A program made the translations under genes and the position numbers. From Chlorocebus sabaeus (lineage: Eukaryota > Chordata > Mammalia > Primates > Cercopithecidae): 64,000 nucleotides of DNA. Every line of letters starts with the position of its first letter. Position 1 is the first letter of the stretch. The DNA is taken from positions 112,947,143 to 113,011,142 of the forward strand of contig NC_132910.1 of NCBI RefSeq assembly GCF_047675955.1. Reading direction: 5' to 3'. Under the pieces are notes generated by a model. The model made no database searches, was not told the origin of the DNA, and saw nothing but the letters and a program-made list of their open reading frames with translations. Below are positions 37,137 through 47,299 of this stretch, piece after piece.

Positions 37137-38413
37137 TAAAATCTCACCCTTTTTTTTTTTTTTTTTTTTATTATTATACTTTAAGTTCTAGGGTACATGA
37201 GCATAACGTGCAGGTTTTTTACATATGTATACTTGTGCCATGTTGGTGTGCTGCACCCATCAACTCGTCAGCACCCATCAACTTGTCATTTACATCAGGT
37301 ATAACTCCCAGTGCAATCCCTCCCCCCTGCCCCCTCCCCGTGATATGCCCCGGTGTGTGATGTTCCCCTTCCCGAGTCCAAGTGATCTCATTGTTCAGTT
37401 GCCACCTATGAGTGAGAACTGCGGTGTTTGGTTTTCTGTTCTTGCGATAGTTTGCTGAGAATGATGGTTTCCAGCTGCATCCATGTCCCTACAAAGGACA
37501 CAAACTCATCATTTTTTATGGCTGCATAGTATTCCATGGTGTATATGTGCCACATTTTCTTAATCCAGTCTGCCACTGATGGACATTTGGGTTGATTCCA
37601 AGTCTTTGCTATTGTGAATAGTGCCGCAATAAACATACGTGTGCATGTGTCTTTATAGCAGCATGATTTATAATGCTTTGGGTATATACCCAGTAATGGG
37701 ATGGCTGGGTCATATGGTACATCTAGTTCTAGATCCTTGAGGAATCGCCATACTGTTTTCCATAATGGTTGAATTAGTTTACAATACCACCAACAGTGTA
37801 AAAGTGTTCCTATTTCTCCACATCCTCTCCAGCACCTGTTGTTTCCTGACTTTTTAATGATTGCCATTCTAACTGGTGTGAGATGATATCTCTTTGTGGT
37901 TTTGATTTGCATTTCTCTGATGGCGAGTGATGATGAGCATTTTTTCATGTGTCTGTTGGCTGTATGAATGTCTTCTTTTGAGAAATGTCTGTTCATATCC
38001 TTTGCCCACTTTTTGATGGGGTTGTTTTTTTCTTGTAAATTTGTTTGAGTTCTTTGTAGGTTCTGGATATTAGCCCTTTGTCAGATGAGTAGATTGCAAA
38101 AATTTTCTCCCATTCTGTAGGTTGCCTGTTGACTCTGATGGTAGTTTCTTTTGCTGTGCAGAAGCTCTTTAGTTTAATGAGATCCCATTTGTCAATTTTG
38201 GCTTTTGCTGCCGTTGCTTTTGGTGTTTTAGACATGAAGTCTTTGCCCATGCCTATGTCCTGAATGCTACTACCTAGGTTTTCTTCTAGGGTTTTTATGG
38301 TATTAGGTCCAACATTTAAGTCTATAATCCATCTAAATGGTGCTGGGAAAATTGGCTAGCCATAAGTAGAAAGCTGAAACTGGATCCTTTCCTTACTCCT
38401 TATAAAATCTCAC
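37137..38413 (-). mobile_element. Twin-primed (5'-inverted) L1 insertion with target-site duplications
   Basis: An 11-bp direct repeat, taaaatctcac, bounds the insertion at 37,137-37,147 and 38,403-38,413. From the left a T-run (poly(A) tail, antisense) leads into L1 3' UTR and ORF2 C-terminal DNA on the minus strand up to about 38,334. From 38,335 to 38,402 the L1 sequence switches to the plus strand (aaatggtgctgggaaaattggc, gaaagctgaaactggatcc). That is the segment just 5' of the minus-strand part in the normal L1 order, with about 15 bases lost at the joint. This is the signature of twin priming. The length (about 1.25 kb) and low divergence suggest a primate-specific L1PA-age copy. Confidence 0.95.
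37406..38250 (-). pseudogene. L1 ORF2p C-terminal remnant (frameshifted)
   Basis: The last part of the L1 reverse transcriptase/endonuclease protein, about 280 of roughly 1,275 residues. The two frames 37,993-38,250 and 37,406-37,996 overlap at a frameshift near 37,993-38,020. The upstream part has MGKDFMSK, WDLIKLKSFCTAKET and QPTEWEKIFA. The downstream part has RHFSKEDI, RYHLTPVRMAIIKK, PYDPAIPLLGIYPK, and WHIYTMEYYAAIKNDEF. The cysteine-rich motif near the end is intact (C-x3-C-x7-H-x4-C, beginning NNRCWRGC). The endonuclease and RT catalytic domains are absent because of 5' truncation, so it cannot act in retrotransposition. Confidence 0.95.
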
Positions 38414-38564
38414 TTTTAAAATGTTGATTGCTATTGTTTGTTGATATTATGCAGAAGTTATTTGAACTTAAATAAGCAAACACTGTTGAAAAAGAAACAT
38501 GAAAACAATCTATGTAGCAGATTAGCATTTCACAATATACTTCTTCTGTATTTATCACAGCTGC

Positions 38565-38985
38565 TTACCGCGTCATGGCCACCCTACACCTGTGCACATA
38601 TTTGAATAATGCTTTGGTCTCCAGTAGTTGAGTAAGTCATGTGCCCACTTCTGTACAAAGAATTGTGAGTGGAAGTGACACAAGTCACTTTTGGGTTGAG
38701 AATTTAGCTGTTAATGCAAGATCCTGCAACTCCTATCACTGTCAAAGTAATTGGCAACAATTGAAATAGTGACTGCTTAGAAAGAATGGGCTCCTGAAGG
38801 ACAACTATGAACCAAGAGGCTTTTGCTGACCCTTTATAAACACAAAGCGTGAGCAAGAAATAAACCTTGATGGTTAGGTCACTGAAATGTGAAATTTGTC
38901 TTAGGCCACTGAGATTTGAAGTTGATTGGTCTGTTGCCACAGCATAAATAGATTAAAGACATTGATACGTTTCAACAACAGCACT
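38565..38985 (+). repeat. MaLR/ERVL-like LTR, family unassigned
   Basis: The phrases gtgagtggaagtgacacaagtcactttt, gagcaagaaataaacc, ggccactgagatttgaagttg and ctgttgccacagcataa follow a dispersed LTR that ends 'gagcaagaaataaacctttgttgtttaagccactgagatttggggtt'. LTR only. The poly(A)-signal-like aataaa is at about 38,860. Confidence 0.5.
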
Positions 38986-39257
38986 AATTTTGAAATAGTT
39001 GTGTATGCACTAGTCGTTCACCAACACCTTAGTTTCACATTTTCTGAGTTCTCTAGCTTCTTACATGATAGATCACACTGATCTCCTAAGATAAAGGCTT
39101 ATTTATTCTATATGTTTCATATTTACCTGGAATCAGATAAAATGAATCTCATCTTTTAACTACCCTCTTTCCTCCTGTGCATGTTTGAATCACATTCTCT
39201 TTGGAACATGGTGATTATCCAGATGACTGAATTTCAGCAATTAGCCTCAATTGCTTT
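38986..39257. other. Unique sequence
   Basis: Nothing recognised. Confidence 0.45.
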
Positions 39258-39943
39258 TTCTTTAAAAATTTTTATTTCCATGGATTATTGGAGAACAGGT
39301 GGTGTTTGGTTACATGAGCAAGTTTTTTAGTGGCGATCTGTGAAATTTTGGTGCTCCCATCACTCAAGCAGTATACATTGCCCCCTATTTGTAGTCTTTC
39401 ATTCCTCACCCCCTTCCTCCTTTCCCCCTGAATCCCCAAAGTCCATTGTGTCATTCTTATGCCCTCGCATCCTCATAGCTTAGCTCCTACTTATGAGTGA
39501 GAACATATGATATTTGGTTTTCCATTCCTGAGTTACTTAACTTAGAATAATAGTCTCCAATCTCATCCAGGTTGCTGCAAATACCATTAATTCATTCATT
39601 TTTATGGCTGAGCAGTATTCCATCATATATCTGTATGTATATAAATATATATAAAATATAAAAATATATGCTTATATACTTATATAAATATATGTGTGTA
39701 TATATATGTAAATATATACATACACACACAGCAGTGTCTTTATCCACTCGTTGATCGATACGCATTTGTGTTGGTTGCATGTTTTTGCAATTCTGAATTG
39801 TGCTGCTATAAACATACATGCACAAGTATCTTTTTATTATAATGGCTCATTTTCCTCTGGGTAGATACCCAGTAGTGGGATAGCTGGATCAAATGGTAGT
39901 TCTACTTTTAGTTCCTTAAGAAATCTCCACACTGTTTTCCATT
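39258..39943 (-). repeat. L1 3' end (L1PA/L1PB age)
   Basis: Antisense L1: an A/T-rich start, cctacttatgagtgagaacatatgatatttgg, tttttatggctgagcagtattcc, and gggtagatacccagtagtggga, ending caaatggtagttctacttttagttc and ccacactgttttccatt. It is interrupted by an internal AT/CA microsatellite at about 39,628-39,732. An ATTGCTT-type word recurs at both edges, a possible target-site duplication. Confidence 0.9.
39628..39732. repeat. AT/CA-rich microsatellite inside L1
   Basis: About 105 bp of tata, tgtgtata and acacac runs. It replaces part of the L1 sequence between gcagtattccatc and cagtgtctttatccac. Confidence 0.85.
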
Positions 39944-40164
39944 GCTTCTTTAGGGTAGTGAGTTGATCCAATTTTGTCAAATCCTACTGCTCTTTTCCAA
40001 GACTTGTACTAGTCCTAAATTGTTATGACAAACTATTTAACAGATATATAAAGAATTTCATTCAGAGTTCTAAGAAAAGTTATAAAGAAGGGAACTAGCT
40101 TTAAATGAGAAAATATGTGGCATCAGACACTACTAGGTCCTTTAAATCTGTTATTGCTTTTATA
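39944..40164. other. Unique sequence
   Basis: Nothing recognised. Confidence 0.45.
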
Positions 40165-40300
40165 ACTCACTATGATTTCATGAGCTTTTTGTTGCTATAA
40201 TTTGTTTACCGTTGAAGGAATGAAGAGAAGTTAATTAACTTACCCAATGTGGAGGATCAAGAAAGTGAAAGACACCAGGATTAATCCCAGCCTTTCTAAA
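40165..40300 (-). repeat. MIR SINE fragment (weak)
   Basis: The plus strand (gttaattaacttacccaatgtgg ... ggattaatcccagcc) fits antisense MIR. Diverged. Confidence 0.4.
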
Positions 40301-40915
40301 TTCAAAACATCTTTTGAATTTAGATGTTTACTTACTTACCAACATACTTACCAACATAGTATGTCTCTATAACCCTTTGTATTTTAAAGTTGTTTGTTGA
40401 GATGTAATAAAAAGAGTAAGAAGACTACCAATTTTATTTACAGAAACAAGGGATTACTTTACAAAAGAGAAAATGTCCTTATAGGCACAGGAAAAAATAA
40501 AAAAGAAATGGACTATGGAAGAGCTAGTTTTATGGTTTATAAAGTAATCCAGTATATAAAACATAAGCTCCATGAGGTTCATGGAAGAGAGTCAAAAGAA
40601 ACAACAAGAGTTTCTTTTTAAAACATTGTCTCTAATAATTATCTTCATTTTCTCCTCTTGCATTTACTTCTCTATATATTCTCCCTTTAAAGTGTCTGCT
40701 CCAAGCATTCTTTAGAATCTGCTCTAGTCAAATAGTTCTGTTTCAATAAATCTCAAGGACACCTTTTCTTTCTTGAGTTCTCAGAATCACTTAACACTGT
40801 TGACCACTCCTGCTTTGAAATACATTGTTCATTTGGCATCTATGATATCATACCTCCTGCTTTCATTAAATTACCTGATTATTTTCAGTTTGTTTCTCTG
40901 CTTTTTTCTTTTTTC

Positions 40916-41170
40916 TTTTTTTTTTTTTTTTTTTGAGATGGAGTCTCGCTGTATCGCCCAGGCTGGAGTGCAGTGGCCGGATCTCAGCTCACTGCAAGCT
41001 CCGCCTCCCGGGTTTTTACGCCATTCTCCTGCCTCAGCCTCCCGAGTAGCCGGGACTACAGGCGCCCGCCACGTCGCCCGGCTAGTTTTTTGTATTTTTT
41101 AGTAGAGACGGGGTTTCACCATGTTAGCCAGGATGGTCTCGAACTCCTGACCTCGTGATCCGCCCGTCTC
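40916..41170 (-). repeat. Old World monkey-type AluY (AluYR group), 5'-truncated
   Basis: Antisense Alu with tail (40,916-40,934) and body from gagatggagtctcgctgtatcgcccag. It carries gtggccggatctcagc, cgggtttttacgcc, cgagtagccgggactac and gcccggctagttttttgtat. These correspond to the sense forms GAGATCCGGCCAC, GGCGTAAA-type, GTCCCGGCTA and AACTAGCCGGGC, known from the cercopithecid AluYR families. It ends at ccgcccgtctc, so the first 50 or so Alu bases are missing. Confidence 0.9.
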
Positions 41171-41208
41171 TTTTCTTTACTTTCTCTCCTTTCCCTTTTT
41201 TCTCTTAT

Positions 41209-41256
<48 letters not shown>

Positions 41257-41290
41257 TCGTTCGTTCGTTCGTTCTTTCTTTCTTTCTGTC
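41209..41290. repeat. (TTTC)n microsatellite with GTTC block
   Basis: (TTTC) at about 41,209-41,258, four GTTC units at about 41,259-41,274, then TTTC again, followed by TATC/TGTC units. It is part of the pyrimidine-rich sequence after the Alu. Confidence 0.95.
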
Positions 41291-41885
41291 TATCTGTCTT
41301 GACACATTTGCCTCTGCCTTCTGATACATTGTTTCTCAGAGATTGGATCACAACTCTTATTTTATTCTACATATTGCCTTGGAATTCTCATCTTCTCATT
41401 TCACAACTGTCTATATTTTGTTGACCTTTTTTGGTGCTACATACTCATATGCCTCATTGACCAACTTTAATGAAATTATTCTCAGGCACCTCCAACCCAA
41501 CATGTCTGTCCCAAATTGAATCCATGTATCTACTGAAATATTTGCCTTTCAGATTCCTTTTCATATTGAATGACACCTCCATCTATTAGAATTAAAGTTT
41601 AAGACCTTACTGTATTTTTAATTTTTTTTTTTTTTTGCATTTTGGCTTAGATGTCACATTTTAGAACTCCTGACATAAATTCTGGATGCTTAATAATGTA
41701 TCCCAATATTATGGTCAATTATACCTTCAATTTTCCCCAAATTATCATATTTGTTTTATTATATAATTACATATTTAAGCATGTAGCCTGTTTCCTACAC
41801 TGTAAGCTCCATGAAGGTAGGTATCATGAGAAATTTCATTATTGGATCTTGAACATTAACTCACACTGATCTCACAACATAGAGT

Positions 41886-42370
41886 CAATAGTTAATGATA
41901 GTTGTATTAAATATACTGGATTAGACAAGTTCAAGAATTTGAGAGTTTCCACAAGATGACTTTTAACAGAGGAGTCATGATGTGCACATTGAAGATGGGG
42001 TAGAAGGACAGGATGAAATAATAGGTATGGAGCTGAAGTAAAGAAATAGTAGTCACTCTGAAGATAATAAGAGAGATGACAAAGGCAGTGATTATCACCA
42101 GTATATATAAACAAAGAACAATTCAGGAAAAACAACAGCAATTCCTCACTGAAGTTTCAAAACAATCACACAACTCCATGGAAATTAATTTTAATAAGGT
42201 TAATAATGTCTCTCATGAATTTTTTTTAAATCAAGAGTTATTGTATTGAGTATTTTATGTAGTAGGATGATCTGTTAAGTGGTGAAATTATGACTAAACA
42301 ACAATCTGGAAGAAGTCTTGGGAAAGGAACAGGGAAGAAGGAGGAGGAAAGCAAAGTTTCTGATGATAAT
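41886..42370. other. Unique sequence
   Basis: Nothing certain. The last 60 bases become purine-rich. Confidence 0.4.
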
Positions 42371-42720
42371 GAGGAGGAGGAGAAATAAGGGAAAACAGGT
42401 AAAAGAACAAGAAGAAGAAGGAGGAGGAGGAGGAGGAAAGAATAAGAAGGAGGAGGAGAGGAGGAAGAGGAGTGGAGGAGAGGAAGAGGAGGAGGAGAGG
42501 AAGAGGAGGAGAAGGAAGAGGAAGAAGAAGGAAGAAGAAGACGACGACGAAGAAGAAGAAGAAGAAAGAAGAGGAAGAGGAAGAAGGAAGAGAAGAAGAA
42601 GAGGAGGAGGAGGAGAAGAAGAAGAAGAAAGGAGGAGGAGGAAAAGAAGAGGAAGAGGAAGAAGAAGGAGGAGGAGGAGGAGGAGAAGAAGAAGAGAAGA
42701 GGAGGAGGAGGAAGAAAAGA
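42371..42720. repeat. Polypurine (GGA/GAA)n tract
   Basis: About 350 bp in which the plus strand is almost all A and G (gaggagg, gaagaag), with an acgacgacg interruption at about 42,541. Lys/Glu/Arg-rich frames on the plus strand and Ser/Leu/Phe-rich frames on the minus strand (up to 164 codons) are products of the repeat. It touches the 5' end of the following L1 directly. Confidence 0.95.
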
Positions 42721-44205
42721 AATGCTATTCAATAAATGGTACTGGGAAACGTGGCTAACCCTATGCAGAAGAATGAAACTGGACCACTATCTCTCATCGT
42801 ATTCAAAAATTAACTCAAGATGGATTAAAGATCTAAATGTGAGACCTAAAATATTAAAATCCTAGAAGAAAACCTGGGACCAACTCTGGATATCAGCCTA
42901 TGCAAAGAATTTATGACGAATACCCCAAAAGCAAATGCAACAAAACCAGAAATAGACAAATGAAATTTAATTAAACTAAAAAGTTTCCTCACAATAAAGA
43001 AATACTTAACAGAGCAAACAGACGACACACAGAACAAGAGAAAAATTTTCCAATGTTACATCTGTAGAAGGACTAATATTTACAATCTATAAGTAACTCA
43101 AACAACTCAACATAAAAATCAAACAACCTCATTAAAAACTGGACAAAGCAGGAATTTGAAACCAGCCTGGCCAACATAGTGAAACCCCGTGTCTACTAAA
43201 AATACAAAAGTTAGCTGGGCATGGTGGCACGTGCCTGTAGTTCCACCTACTCAGGAGACTGAGGCAGGAGAATCACTTGAACCCAGGAGGTGGAGGTTGC
43301 AGTGAGCTGAGATCTGCCATTGCACTCCAGCTTGGGCAACAGAGTGAGACTTTGTCTAAAAAACAAACAAAACAAAACAAAACCTGGACAAAGGACATAA
43401 ACAGACATTTATCAAAAGAATTACAAGTGGTCAACAAACACATGAAAAAATGCTCAGCATTATTAATCATTAGAAAAATGCAAATTAAAGCCACACGGAG
43501 ATACCATCTTATACCAGTAAGAATGGCTATTATCAAAAAGACAAAACATAACAGATGTTGGCATGGATTTGGAAAAAAGAGAATGCTTGTTCATTTTTAG
43601 TGAAGTGTAGAATTGTTCAATGTCTATGAGAGAACAGTATGGAGATATCTCAAAGGTCTAAAAATAGAGCTACTATTCAACCCAGCAATCCAACTACTGG
43701 ATGTCTACTCAAAGTAAAATAAATTATTATATAAAAAAGACACCTGCATTCATATGTTTATCAAAGCAGTATTCACAATAGCAAAGTTATAAAACCAAGC
43801 CAAGTGTCCATCAATGGTTGATTGGATAAATAAAACATTGTGTATATACTCCATGAAATGCTATGTAGCCATGAAAAGAATGAAATTATGTCCTTTGCAG
43901 CAACATAGATGGAGCTGGAGCCATGATTCTAAATGAAATAACTTAGAAGCAGAAAATCGAAAACCCACATCTTCTCACTGATATGTGGGAGCTAAACAAT
44001 GGGTGCACATTGACATGAAGATGAAAATAATACACACTAGAGACTCCGAAGTGGGGGAGGCTCGGAGGAGGGTGAGGATTGAAAGATTAACTATTGGATA
44101 CAATATTTGGGCGATGTGTACACTAGAAGCCCAATCCTCACTATTATGCAATATACCCAGCTAACAAAAATGCATATGATGTAACCCCTGAATTAAAACA
44201 AACAA
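42721..44205 (+). pseudogene. 5'-truncated sense L1 (L1PB/L1MA age) carrying an Alu
   Basis: Starts in the ORF2 C-terminal region (aataaatggtactgggaaac, ggattaaagatctaaatgtg). It continues through ggactaatatttacaatc to the Alu, resumes with cctggacaaaggacataaac, and carries the ORF2 end (gtaagaatggctattatcaaaaag) and the 3' UTR (gatatgtgggagctaaacaatg). It ends with aaaatgcatatgatgtaaccc and a short A-rich tail. Stops and indels make ORF2 non-functional. The 5' cut lies directly against the polypurine tract. Confidence 0.9.
43149..43383 (+). repeat. 5'-truncated AluS inside the L1
   Basis: From gaatttgaaaccagcctggcc to gagtgagactttgtct plus an A-rich tail. A perfect 10-bp duplication of the host L1, ctggacaaag, flanks it at 43,139-43,148 and 43,384-43,393. 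About the first 55 Alu bases are missing. Confidence 0.95.
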
Positions 44206-44389
44206 ACAAAGAAACAAACAAAAACTCCACCACCACCAAGAACAGAATAACATTTAAGGACTTACGACTTTCTACTAAGTTAAGGAAGAACTCCTGGTTT
44301 TGCTCCAAGTCCTCACTAACTTCTCACGCAATTAAAATTGGACAACACAGATTTGGCTAAACTTCGTAAGCTTATTTTCTCACTGTTAC

Positions 44390-45065
44390 ACAAGTTAGTC
44401 CAACCTACCATCATCTATGGCCTCATCTACTATATTAGTAATTTAATTGATCTCTTTACTTTCTTTATTACTTCCATTAAACTGTTTTCTACACATCAGC
44501 TATAGTTTCTTAAATGTCAAATTATGTCCTTTCTTTGCTAAAATTTGACATTTCATTTGGTATTTTTACCATTTTCCCATATCCTTTTACTATGAGGTAT
44601 TCACATCTTTAATATCACATTCCATTCATTCTGTCTCTTCACTGGATTCCAATCATTGTAATCCTCTTTGAACATATTCTTGATGTTTCTTCTTCCCAAA
44701 TTGTTTCCACAGACTTCCCCATGGATAACACCATAACATTTAGTTCTCTGAAGTGGCTTTTCCTGCCTACCAATACACCGTACCACAAATTCTTAGCCAT
44801 TATGTTCATGCTGCTTCTTCAGCTAATGATACATGAATGTGTATGGCTGATGCAAAAGTAATTGTGGTTTTTGCCATTACTTTCAAAGGCAAAAACTGCA
44901 ATTACTTTTGCACCAACTTAATATTATTTATTTATTCATTTGTCAAATGCTATGTCATTGAATGTAAGTCCCAACTTCTTCACACCTGTATTCTGAATGC
45001 TTAGAGAACTGTCCATAATATAAGTGATCAATATATATTTACTGAGTAAATACATTAATGAACTT
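44390..45065 (+). repeat. L2 LINE 3' region, split by a MADE1
   Basis: The sense order tggcctcatctactatattagtaatttaa, atgtcaaattatgtcctttctttgct, cactggattccaatcattgtaatcc and gtggcttttcctgcc resembles L2 (cctggactactgcaatagcc ... atcatgtcactcccctgct ... aagccttccc). After the MADE1 the L2 tail follows (gaatgcttagagaactgtccataata, tatttactgagtaaatacatt). Confidence 0.55.
44842..44921 (+). mobile_element. MADE1 (mariner-derived MITE), near full length
   Basis: An 80-bp element whose halves are inverted: tgcaaaagtaattgtgg on the left and caattacttttgca on the right, with ttttgccattactttcaaaggcaaaaact around the centre. It has TA-type flanks. The inverted arms would fold as a hairpin. MADE1 hairpins are the source of the primate miR-548 family, but expression of this copy is not shown. 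Confidence 0.9.
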
Positions 45066-45364
45066 GGAAATGCATTAATTTATTATTCCTTTTAGCCTTT
45101 TAAGATTTTATTCATTTTTTAAAGAGTACATTGAATGTTATTTCTTTCACAGAGCTTTATCTATTTGCAAACTGATTGTGACACTTTCTTTTAATCACTG
45201 TGGAATTATATCATTATGTTAATTCTGATTTTAAAGATTTTTTTCAATTCCTCTGTCTAATCACTAGATAGTGATAACTTCAGAGAAAACAGCTAAAGTT
45301 TATGAGCTTAATATCTATAATGTAATGTGAATTTCTGGCTCACAGTAAATACATAATCTAGAAG
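45066..45364. other. Unique AT-rich sequence
   Basis: Nothing recognised. Confidence 0.45.
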
Positions 45365-45535
45365 CATGTGTATTTACTTATTTATGTCTTTGCTCTCTAT
45401 CTACTTATTTATGTTTGTTGTCTATCTCAGAATGAGAGTTTGGACTTATTTTTTATTCAGTCCTATATCCTCATCTCCTACTCAGAAACTGGCAAGTAGA
45501 AGAAACCCAATAAATAACTACTGAAAGAAAGAATA
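45365..45535 (+). repeat. L2 LINE 3' end
   Basis: gtctatctcagaatgagagtttgg, cagtcctatatcctcatctcc and tggcaagtagaagaaacccaataaataact fit the L2 terminus. Diverged. Confidence 0.5.
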
Positions 45536-45965
45536 TCTAAATATTGTTTCACTAAATATAACATTCCGTAAAATATTCTTAAACCTTGTCAGTGAGAATC
45601 TTAGTATTATCATTTGTTAAATTTATTCTAAGCTTGCTATATCTTCACTAGTCATTTTAAATGTCTATTCTATCAAGCAATGTCTTAGCATTACTAGAAT
45701 TTTAATTATTCCTAATTTTATCTGAAAATAGTTAATTTAATATTTTATAAATATTTACAAAAATATATATATCAAGTTCTAGGTATAGTGTGATTAGAAA
45801 ATTTGTTATCTGAGAGTAAGCAATGTATACTCTGATTTATATGTTTCAACTTTCTAACAGTGACTTAGGTGTCTCAGCTTACTCTGTAAAGCACTTGGTA
45901 GATTCTTAGTCTATACTTATCCTTGCTAAATGTAGGAGAGAGAGGTAAACAAGGGTAGCTTAGGG
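45536..45965. other. Unique AT-rich sequence
   Basis: Nothing recognised. Confidence 0.45.
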
Positions 45966-45999
45966 ATAGGTTGGTGCAAAAGTAATTGTGGTTTTTGCC
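45966..45999 (+). mobile_element. Half MADE1
   Basis: ggttggtgcaaaagtaattg then tggtttttgcc is the left half of MADE1. The right arm is absent, so it cannot form the hairpin. Confidence 0.85.
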
Positions 46000-47214
46000 T
46001 AATATTTCTACCTAATATTTTACCTAAGTAAACCAGTGGCAAATAGGATAAATATTTTGTACCATAGGGTTTAAATACTATGTACAAATTCCACTTATTT
46101 CACCTGAAAATAGAGATCAAAGTAATGTAATTATTGTAGAAAAAGACTTTAGAACAAATATAATATAGGTGGGATACATTAAAAACAATCATATCTAAAT
46201 TATCCTCAATGGTGCATAGCAATTTTGAGTAACAATACAGTGTTACTAAATTGTTTCATAAAACCTTAGCCCAAAGAGTTTTATAGCATCACTTATTTTA
46301 CAGAATGCTGCTTAAATTACTGAAAATAGTTCTATGAGGACATTTTATACTGAATAAATAAAAGCATTTTGTTAGCCAGTGAAATATAAGAAAGAAATTA
46401 AAAGTTATGAACAAAGAGAAATAACACATTTTAAAATGCATCTTGGAAGATTAATATGTTCTATTGGCTATGTTTACTATTTGAGCATAAAATATCAAGA
46501 CTAGTAAAGAAAATTTATGAAAAACATTAAAATAATCAGATGCCTTAGACTTATGCAACAACTCAGTGCACACATAATGCAATGTTTTGTTTGGTTATTT
46601 ATGTATTTTTACTTCAAATCATGCCCTGCTACTGGCACACTGTTTTATGCTGACTCTGATCAAGTGACAAGGTTCACTTAGCTACACAATAGATGTCCCA
46701 GAATAATCGTAGGTGACTTCACAAAGCTGCTTCCTCAGTTTCAGTTCAAAGATAACCTGCCTTATTACCTATCTTCATGTTCAATTAATGGTTCCAGTTC
46801 CCTTGTTTCATTATCATTTTAACATTTAATCAATCCTAATTAAACCAGAGCTGAAGATTCTCAACATACTCCACCTCATCTATTACAGAAGTTCATATTT
46901 TTTTCCTACAAATGTTCATTGCATTTGCTCCAACTTAACACTTTCATAAAATTCTTTGACAAAGATGGATTATTGGGTAGTAATTCAACTTTAACTGTGT
47001 TTCAAGTCCATTTTTCTAAATATAAAAAGAAGATATTGCCAGTGGATTTGCTTCTAAATTAAACGTGTATATCTTCCTGATATAGACACATAAATTAGAT
47101 TAACTAATATAGTCATGTAAGTTAAGCTAAAATAAGCAAGTTGTAGATTTTAGTGGAAGAGGTTGATATGAAATGTATAGAAGAAATTTCATCATGTATT
47201 TATCACTTTAATCA
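46000..47214. other. Unique sequence
   Basis: No repeat, exon or RNA gene recognised. Confidence 0.45.
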
Positions 47215-47297
47215 TTAAAGAAATATGTATTGAGAATCTCCTTTGGGTTGGATGTTGTAATAGTTACTGGGAATACAGTAGACAAATATAAAAGAAA
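47215..47297 (-). repeat. L2 LINE 3' end, antisense
   Basis: atatgtattgagaatctcc then ggttggatgttgtaatagttactgggaatacagtagacaaat fits the reverse of the L2 3' region. Confidence 0.55.
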
Positions 47298-47299
47298 GC

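Larger units (their letters stand above)
40650..41885 (+). repeat. L2 LINE (ORF2 part and 3' end), split by an Alu
   Basis: Sense L2: tcacttaacactgttgaccactcctgctttgaaa before the Alu. After it come ctcaggcacctccaacccaacatgtctg, gaatgacacctccatctatt and finally acactgtaagctccatgaaggtaggta. The part between about 41,595 and 41,640 has lost the middle of the L2 3' region. The Alu (40,916-41,170) and the TTTC array interrupt it. Confidence 0.65.

Noticed and set aside
37097..37458. Plus-strand frames rich in Pro/Cys/Ser over the L1 3' UTR
   Set aside because: Antisense translation of the L1 3' end.
40773..41102. 109-codon plus-strand frame ending with SCIAQAGVQWPDL-like text
   Set aside because: It reads from L2 into an antisense Alu; this is the usual Alu-derived pseudo-protein.
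42238..42758. Long Lys/Glu/Arg-rich (plus) and Ser/Leu/Phe-rich (minus) frames of up to 164 codons
   Set aside because: They are the translation of the polypurine/polypyrimidine repeat, with no composition or context of a gene.
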